Source: Azospirillum cavernae
Lineage (GTDB): Bacteria; Pseudomonadota; Alphaproteobacteria; Azospirillales; Azospirillaceae
NCBI RefSeq assembly: GCF_003590795.1
Contig: NZ_QYUL01000003.1
Coordinates: 689,501 to 753,500 of the forward strand
DNA length: 64,000 bases
Direction: 5' to 3'
Shown piece after piece: positions 59,552 through 64,000 of this stretch. The notes under the pieces are model-generated. The model was not told where the DNA came from, searched no databases, and saw only the letters and a list, made by a program, of their open reading frames with translations. Position numbers and translations under genes: made by a program. Positions within the stretch are counted from its first letter, which is position 1. Each line of letters begins with the position of its first letter.

Positions 59552-60975
59552 AGGAAACGCTCCCGAGCGGCCTTGACCGCTTCTTTGACGCGGACGGGGG
59601 AGGCGCCGCCGAAGCTGCGGCGGCTGTCCAGCGACGCTTCGATGCTCAGCGCCGGATAGACGGCCTCGGTGATGCGCGGTTCGATGGCCTGAAGTTCGGC
59701 CAGGGTCAGATCGGTCAGGCCGACGCGCCGATCCTCCGCCGCCTTCACGGCGCGGCCCGTCACATGGTGAGCCTCGCGGAAGGGCATGTTCAGCGCGCGC
59801 ACCAGCCAATCGGCCAAATCGGTGGCGTTGAGGAAGCCGCGATCCGCCGCCTCCCGCATCGCCGCCTTGTTGGGCTGCATGTCGCGGACCATGCCCTCCG
59901 TTGCGGCGATGCAGAGCGCCAGCGTGTCGTCGGTCTCGAAGACGGGTTCCTTGTCTTCCTGCATGTCCTTGGAATAGGCCAGCGGCAGCCCCTTCATCAC
60001 CATCAAAAGGCCGGTCAGCGTGCCGACGACGCGGCCCGATTTGGCCCGCACCAGCTCCGCCGCGTCGGGGTTCTTTTTCTGCGGCATGATCGAGGAGCCG
60101 GTGGTGAAGGCGTCCGACAGTTTGATGAAGCGGAACTGCGCCGAACACCAGACGACGATTTCCTCGGCGAAGCGCGACAGATGCACCGCGCAGATCGAGG
60201 CCGCCGCCAGATACTCCAGCGCGAAATCACGGTCGGACACGGCGTCCAGCGAATTGGCGGTCGGACGGTTGAAGCCCAGCGCCTCCGACGTCATGAAGCG
60301 GTCGATGGGGTAGGGGGTTCCGGCCAGCGCCGCCGATCCCAGTGGGCATTCGTTCAGCCGGGCGCGGGCGTCGCGCACGCGGCCCCGGTCGCGCCCGAAC
60401 ATCTCGACATAGGCCAGCAGGTGATGACCGAAGGAGACGGGCTGCGCCGCCTGCAAATGGGTGAAGCCGGGCATCACCGTGTCGGTGTTCTGTTCGGCCA
60501 GATCAATCAGCGCGCTTTGCAGCGACATTAAGCCGCCGTCGAGCCGGTCCAGCGCGTCGCGCACCCACAGCTTGAAATCGGTGGCCACCTGATCGTTGCG
60601 CGAGCGCCCGGTGTGCAGCCGTTTGGCCGGTTCGCCGATCAATTCGGCCAGCCGGGCTTCCACATTCATGTGGATGTCTTCCAGCTCCACCTTGAAGGTG
60701 AAGGTTCCGGCGTCAATCTCTTCCTTCACCCGGTCCAGCCCGGCGCGGATGGCGTCGGCGTCGGCCTGGGTTATGATGCCCTGCTTGGCCAGCATCGCGG
60801 CGTGCGCCTTTGATCCGGCGATGTCCTGATCGGCCAAGCGCTTGTCAAAGCCGATGGAGGCGTTGATCTTCTCCATGATGGCGGCGGGGCCGCGCGCGAA
60901 GCGACCGCCCCACATTTGGCTGGCGGCCGGGGCGAGGGCGGCGGCGGTGTCTTGCGGGGCTTGTTCGGCGCTCAT
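59548..60975 (-). CDS. argH: Argininosuccinate lyase
   Basis: This cytosolic enzyme, last in arginine synthesis, splits argininosuccinate to arginine and fumarate. The 475-residue protein has the fumarase/aspartase fold. Conserved segments are MWGGRFARGP, LHTGRSRNDQVATDFKLW and the signature loop GSSIMPQKKNPD (residues 293-304) with the catalytic Ser. ATG 60975 was chosen because the family N-terminus follows within 20 residues; the much longer open frame overlaps the divergent tlpA-type gene. The ribosome site is weak. Confidence 0.97.
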   Translation of the reverse strand: MSAEQAPQDTAAALAPAASQMWGGRFARGPAAIMEKINASIGFDKRLADQDIAGSKAHAAMLAKQGIITQADADAIRAGLDRVKEEIDAGTFTFKVELEDIHMNVEARLAELIGEPAKRLHTGRSRNDQVATDFKLWVRDALDRLDGGLMSLQSALIDLAEQNTDTVMPGFTHLQAAQPVSFGHHLLAYVEMFGRDRGRVRDARARLNECPLGSAALAGTPYPIDRFMTSEALGFNRPTANSLDAVSDRDFALEYLAAASICAVHLSRFAEEIVVWCSAQFRFIKLSDAFTTGSSIMPQKKNPDAAELVRAKSGRVVGTLTGLLMVMKGLPLAYSKDMQEDKEPVFETDDTLALCIAATEGMVRDMQPNKAAMREAADRGFLNATDLADWLVRALNMPFREAHHVTGRAVKAAEDRRVGLTDLTLAELQAIEPRITEAVYPALSIEASLDSRRSFGGASPVRVKEAVKAARERFL

Positions 60976-61014
60976 GTCGACGGCATTCAGGTAGGGGGGC
61001 GAGGAAGCGTGAGT

Positions 61015-61668
61015 ATGCGGACTTTGACGGCCACCGCAACGGTTTGTGTGTGCGTGGCGGGCGCCGGGTTGTGGTGGAGCGCCGACGCGCTGCCTCTGGC
61101 CGCGCCCCCCGCGCCCGAGGTGGTGCGCCTGGGCGCGCCGATTCCGGTCGCCGGGCTGGAGAAATACAAGGGCGCCGAAACGCCAAAGCCGATTCCGCCG
61201 CTGGCCTTCGTCGATGGCGAGGGGCGGCGGGTCGATCTGTCCCAATTTGGCGGGCGGGTCGCGCTGCTGAATCTGTGGGCGACCTGGTGCGGGCCGTGCG
61301 TGAAGGAGATGCCCTCGCTCGACCGTTTGCAGGGACAATTGGGCGGCGACGCCTTCCAGGTGGTGGCGCTGTCGCTCGACCGGGGCGGCAAGGCGGCGGT
61401 GGAGCCGTTCTATCAGAAGACCGGCGTCAACAATCTGGCGCTCTACCTCGACCCCGGCAGCGCGTCGATGCAGGCGCTGGGGCTGCGCGGGTTGCCGACG
61501 ACCCTTCTGATCGACGCCCAGGGGCGCGAGTTGGGTCGGGTCGAGGGCGCGGTCGAATGGGATTCGCCCGAAGTTTTGGCCTTCCTGCGCGGCTACGCCG
61601 GGCGCGGCGCCGGTCCGGCGCGGGACAGTGCCCCGGCGGGTGGCGGGCTGGTGAAAACTGGCGGCTGA
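61015..61668 (+). CDS. TlpA-family thiol:disulfide oxidoreductase
   Basis: The 217-residue protein has an N-terminal hydrophobic export or anchor segment (about residues 5-28) and a periplasmic thioredoxin domain with the redox motif WCGPC (Cys92, Cys95) in LLNLWATWCGPCVKEMPSLD and the cis-Pro loop GLPTTLLID. TlpA-type proteins reduce disulfides needed for cytochrome oxidase or cytochrome c assembly. GAGGA lies 9 bases before ATG 61015. It is divergent from argH with a 39-base gap, an arrangement often kept in alphaproteobacteria. The unstructured C-terminus is Ala/Gly/Pro-rich. Confidence 0.92.
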   Translation: MRTLTATATVCVCVAGAGLWWSADALPLAAPPAPEVVRLGAPIPVAGLEKYKGAETPKPIPPLAFVDGEGRRVDLSQFGGRVALLNLWATWCGPCVKEMPSLDRLQGQLGGDAFQVVALSLDRGGKAAVEPFYQKTGVNNLALYLDPGSASMQALGLRGLPTTLLIDAQGRELGRVEGAVEWDSPEVLAFLRGYAGRGAGPARDSAPAGGGLVKTGG

Positions 61669-61750
61669 TTCGGCGGCGGGGCAATCGGTCGGAAATTTCA
61701 CACAAATTCTTGACCTTTTGTGCCGGAGCGGATGACGATCTGGCGGAATG

Positions 61751-61768
61751 GTTGAACGTCCGTTCAAC
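61751..61768. promoter_or_regulatory. Palindrome GTTGAACG-TC-CGTTCAAC before ggt
   Basis: It has perfect 8-base arms with a two-base centre, 37 bases before the ggt ATG. Its form (TTGAACG...CGTTCAA) is typical of TetR/AcrR-family operators, and the position would block the ggt promoter. No tetR gene is in the window. Confidence 0.6.
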
Positions 61769-61805
61769 AATCCGCTGCCCGTCGTTCCGCTCGGAGTCTT
61801 TTCCC

Positions 61806-63572
61806 ATGATGACCCTTCCCGTCCGGTCCCGCTTGGCCGCTCTGGCGCTTGTTCCGGCTGTGGTCGCGCTGTGCGTTGGTCTCGCCGCCCCGTCCCTGGC
61901 GCAAACGGCGGCGGCCCCGCCGATGGTGCGTTACGACATCGGCTACGACATCTTCTATCCGGTGCGCGCGCAGAACGGCATGGTCGCCGCTGAACATCGG
62001 TTGGCGACCGAGGTTGGCGTGGACATTCTGAAGCGCGGCGGCAACGCGGTGGACGCGGCGGTGGCGGTCGGTTTCGCCCTGGCGGTGGTGCTGCCCAACG
62101 CGGGCAACGTCGGCGGCGGCGGCTTCATGGTGGTGCATGACGCCAAGACCGGGGAGGACGTCGCCATCGACTTCCGCGAGATGGCCCCGGCCAAGGCCAG
62201 CCGCGACATGTATCTGGACGAGCAGGGCAAGGTCGTCGCCAACCGCTCGCTTTACACCCATCTGGCGGTCGGCGTTCCCGGCACGGTCGCCGGTCTGGCC
62301 CACGCCCTGGCGACGCACGGCACGATGACGTTGGCCGATGTTCTGGCCCCGGCGATCAAGCTGGCGCGCGAGGGCTATGACGTCACGCCGCAACTGGCCG
62401 GGCTGCTGGAGGTCGAGCGCGATCATCTGGCCGCCTGGGGCGCGACCCGCGCCATCTTCTTCAAGGACGAGCGCCCGCTGCGGGCCGGGGAAAAGCTGGT
62501 CCAGAGTGATCTGGCGAATTCGCTGGAGCTGATCGCCAAGGACGGGCCGAAGGCCTTCTACGAGGGGAGCATCGCCGAAAAGATCGCGGCGGAAATGGCC
62601 AAGCGCGGCGGCCTCATCACCGCCGAGGATCTGAAAAACTACAAGGTGGTGGACCGTGAGCCGGTCAGCGGAACCTATCGCGGCTACACGGTGAAATCGA
62701 TGCCGCCGCCCAGCTCCGGCGGGACGCACATCGTGCAGATCCTCAACATTCTGGAACGCTACCCGCTGAAGGAGCAGGGCCTCGGCAGCGCCCAGAACAT
62801 CCATTTGATGGCCGAGGCGATGAAGTTCGCCTACGCCGACCGCGCCGAATATCTGGGCGACCCCGATTTCACCAAGGTGCCGGTCAAGGGCCTGACCTCC
62901 CGCCGCTACGCCGACGAATTGGCGGCGAAGATCGACCCGGACAAGGCGACCCCCGCCAACAGCATCAAGCCGGGGAAGCCGCAGCCCTATGAAAGCGACC
63001 AGACCACCCATTTCTCAGTCGCCGACGCCCAGGGCAACGTGGTCAGCACAACCTACACGCTGAATTTGAATTTCGGCAGCGGCATCGTCGCCGAAGGCAC
63101 CGGCATCCTGCTGAACAACGAGATGGATGATTTCTCGGCCAAGCCGGGGGTTCCCAACGCCTTTGGCCTGATCGGCGGCGAGGCGAATTCGGTGCAGCCC
63201 TTCAAGCGCCCGCTCAGCTCGATGTCGCCGACCATCGTGTTGAAGGACGGCAAGCCTTGGCTGGTCACGGGCAGCCCCGGCGGCAGCCGCATCATCACCA
63301 CCATCCTGGAAACCATCATCGACCACATTGATTTCGGCCTGAATCCGGCGGAAGCGACGGCGGTTCCCCGCGTTCACCATCAATGGACGCCGGACGAACT
63401 GCGGGTGGAAAAGGGACTCAGCCCCGACACCGTCCGCCTGTTGGAGCAAAAGGGCCACAAGGTGGCAGTGAAGCCGACCATGGGCCGCACCCAAACCATC
63501 CAACTGCGCGCCGACGGCCTTTACGGCGCGTCCGATCCGCGCAACCCGGACGGTCAGGCGTTGGGCTATTGA
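61806..63572 (+). CDS. ggt: Gamma-glutamyltranspeptidase
   Basis: The 588-residue periplasmic enzyme cleaves glutathione and gamma-glutamyl compounds. A signal peptide precedes a cleavage site near SLAQTA. The precursor should self-process before Thr400 (QTTHFSVADAQGN), the new N-terminal nucleophile of the small subunit; MSPTIVLKDGKPWLVTGSPGGSRI carries the oxyanion glycines and SSMSP the substrate-site serines. Tandem ATGs at 61806 and 61809 are both possible. A TetR-style palindrome precedes it and a terminator follows. It may act with TlpA in envelope thiol balance, but there are 137 bases between them. Confidence 0.96.
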   Translation: MMTLPVRSRLAALALVPAVVALCVGLAAPSLAQTAAAPPMVRYDIGYDIFYPVRAQNGMVAAEHRLATEVGVDILKRGGNAVDAAVAVGFALAVVLPNAGNVGGGGFMVVHDAKTGEDVAIDFREMAPAKASRDMYLDEQGKVVANRSLYTHLAVGVPGTVAGLAHALATHGTMTLADVLAPAIKLAREGYDVTPQLAGLLEVERDHLAAWGATRAIFFKDERPLRAGEKLVQSDLANSLELIAKDGPKAFYEGSIAEKIAAEMAKRGGLITAEDLKNYKVVDREPVSGTYRGYTVKSMPPPSSGGTHIVQILNILERYPLKEQGLGSAQNIHLMAEAMKFAYADRAEYLGDPDFTKVPVKGLTSRRYADELAAKIDPDKATPANSIKPGKPQPYESDQTTHFSVADAQGNVVSTTYTLNLNFGSGIVAEGTGILLNNEMDDFSAKPGVPNAFGLIGGEANSVQPFKRPLSSMSPTIVLKDGKPWLVTGSPGGSRIITTILETIIDHIDFGLNPAEATAVPRVHHQWTPDELRVEKGLSPDTVRLLEQKGHKVAVKPTMGRTQTIQLRADGLYGASDPRNPDGQALGY

Positions 63573-63619
63573 GCCGAAAAGCCAGTTGACCGCCGGGCGA
63601 TTTTGACCATGGCGGCGAG

Positions 63620-63652
63620 CGGGCGGGAGTCTGTCAGGCCCCCGCCCGTTTT
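63620..63652 (+). terminator. Terminator after ggt
   Basis: CGGGCGGG and CCCGCCCG (63620-63627, 63641-63648) with a 13-base loop are followed by TTTT, 47 bases past the ggt stop. Confidence 0.75.
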
Positions 63653-63699
63653 CGTTGCGGCGGCGTGACTCTCAGATTTCCCGCATACAAAGAAAATCA

Positions 63700-63718
63700 T
63701 TGGTTCAATTGTAACCAA
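63700..63718. promoter_or_regulatory. Inverted repeat TTGGTT-N7-AACCAA
   Basis: Perfect 6-base arms lie in an AT-rich patch 124 bases before the last gene. A second, widely spaced pair, CTGTTCCG (63723-63730) and CGGAACAG (63778-63785), follows. Both suggest a regulated promoter for the gene at 63842. Confidence 0.4.
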
Positions 63719-63841
63719 AAGTCTGTTCCGGAGGCAAAAAAAGACCGACTCTCCAAGGACTTTTCGAGATCGGGCAACGGAACAGTTGGCGCGGCGCGGT
63801 CGGTCGGCTAGCTTTCTAAAGAGCAAACCGGAGCATCTATC

Positions 63842-64000
63842 GTGGAACACGCCTTGGTCGACAAAAACCGCGAATGGACCTATCTGCGCATGGGCAAGGC
63901 GCCCGCCTCTGTCCGAGTCGCTGATTTTGAACGCGAGGGAAAGCGCATCGTCGCGTTCCTGGAGCAGACCGACATCGCCAAAACGGCGGGCGCTCCGCTG
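63842..64000 (+). CDS. Unrecognised protein, N-terminal 53 residues (3' end outside window)
   Basis: GTG 63842 has GGAG 9 bases upstream and opens a frame that runs to the window edge. The visible sequence starts MEHALVDKNREW, is hydrophilic and mixed in charge, and has no signal peptide or membrane span. I do not recognise the family. The AT-rich upstream region with inverted repeats suggests specific control. Confidence 0.6.
   Translation, partial: MEHALVDKNREWTYLRMGKAPASVRVADFEREGKRIVAFLEQTDIAKTAGAPL

Noticed and set aside
1..64000. tRNA, rRNA, prophage, integron or transposase genes
   Set aside because: No cloverleaf with a CCA-type end, ribosomal RNA signature, integrase or transposase motif was found on reading either strand.

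Overview
The window is high-GC, densely coded DNA with short intergenic gaps, many ATGA or GTGA stop/start overlaps and scattered GC-rich palindromic repeats. The gene set points to a metabolically flexible, motile alphaproteobacterium, most like the Rhodospirillales: two chemoreceptors, an uptake [NiFe]-hydrogenase, FNR-type control sites, glutathione-dependent formaldehyde oxidation, AcnB, and an argH-lptM-lysA block divergent from a tlpA-type gene. This placement is inferred from gene content, not from a marker gene. No tRNA, rRNA, phage, transposase or CRISPR locus was recognised.

Layout. 1-4353: the 3' end of a UxaA-type sugar-acid dehydratase, an unknown gene behind a possible Fur site, and a LysR regulator divergent from frmA-fghA (formaldehyde detoxification). 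4445-9825: acnB, a short RraA-like gene, an EamA exporter and a histone-deacetylase-like amidohydrolase, all minus strand. 9852-20109: a long minus-strand catabolic block with two M20 amidohydrolases, a complete Opp/Dpp-type ABC importer, a class II aldolase and a ketopantoate-reductase-like enzyme. 20402-27670: plus-strand LysR, a NitT/TauT-type importer, an IlvD/Edd sugar-acid dehydratase, a large RraA-like aldolase and a GntR/FCD regulator, probably one sugar-acid catabolic unit. 27817-33019: a Crp/Fnr regulator, a DUF2076 protein, a small unknown gene, a saccharopine-dehydrogenase-like gene and a chemoreceptor.

33226-41085 is a glucose module. Permeases and an ATPase resembling Pseudomonas GtsB/GtsC/GtsD (no binding protein alongside) are divergent from zwf-pgl-glk plus a Gfo/Idh oxidoreductase. 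The shared intergenic region carries two identical-geometry inverted repeats, GTAACAG-N21-CTGTTAC. A LivK-type binding protein follows at 41116-42324.

42571-55906 is the hydrogenase locus, of E. coli hydrogenase-2 architecture (hybO-hybA-hybB-hybC), with hupD, hupE, hupF, a rubredoxin-HupJ fusion, hupK, hypA, hypB, hypC and hypE. A chemoreceptor gene lies inside it. hypC appears frameshifted at a homopolymer of eight, and hypD and hypF are absent from the window. Canonical FNR/FixK boxes lie before hupF/hupE and before hybO, and a degenerate one before hupD. The Crp/Fnr protein at 27817 keeps the E-x-x-S-R recognition-helix pattern that would read such sites.

56287-64000: a TerC-family membrane protein, a DUF1624 acyltransferase-like protein whose N-terminus is encoded by a dispersed repeat, lysA, lptM, argH, a TlpA-type thioredoxin, ggt behind a TetR-style palindrome, and the start of an unrecognised gene cut by the window edge.
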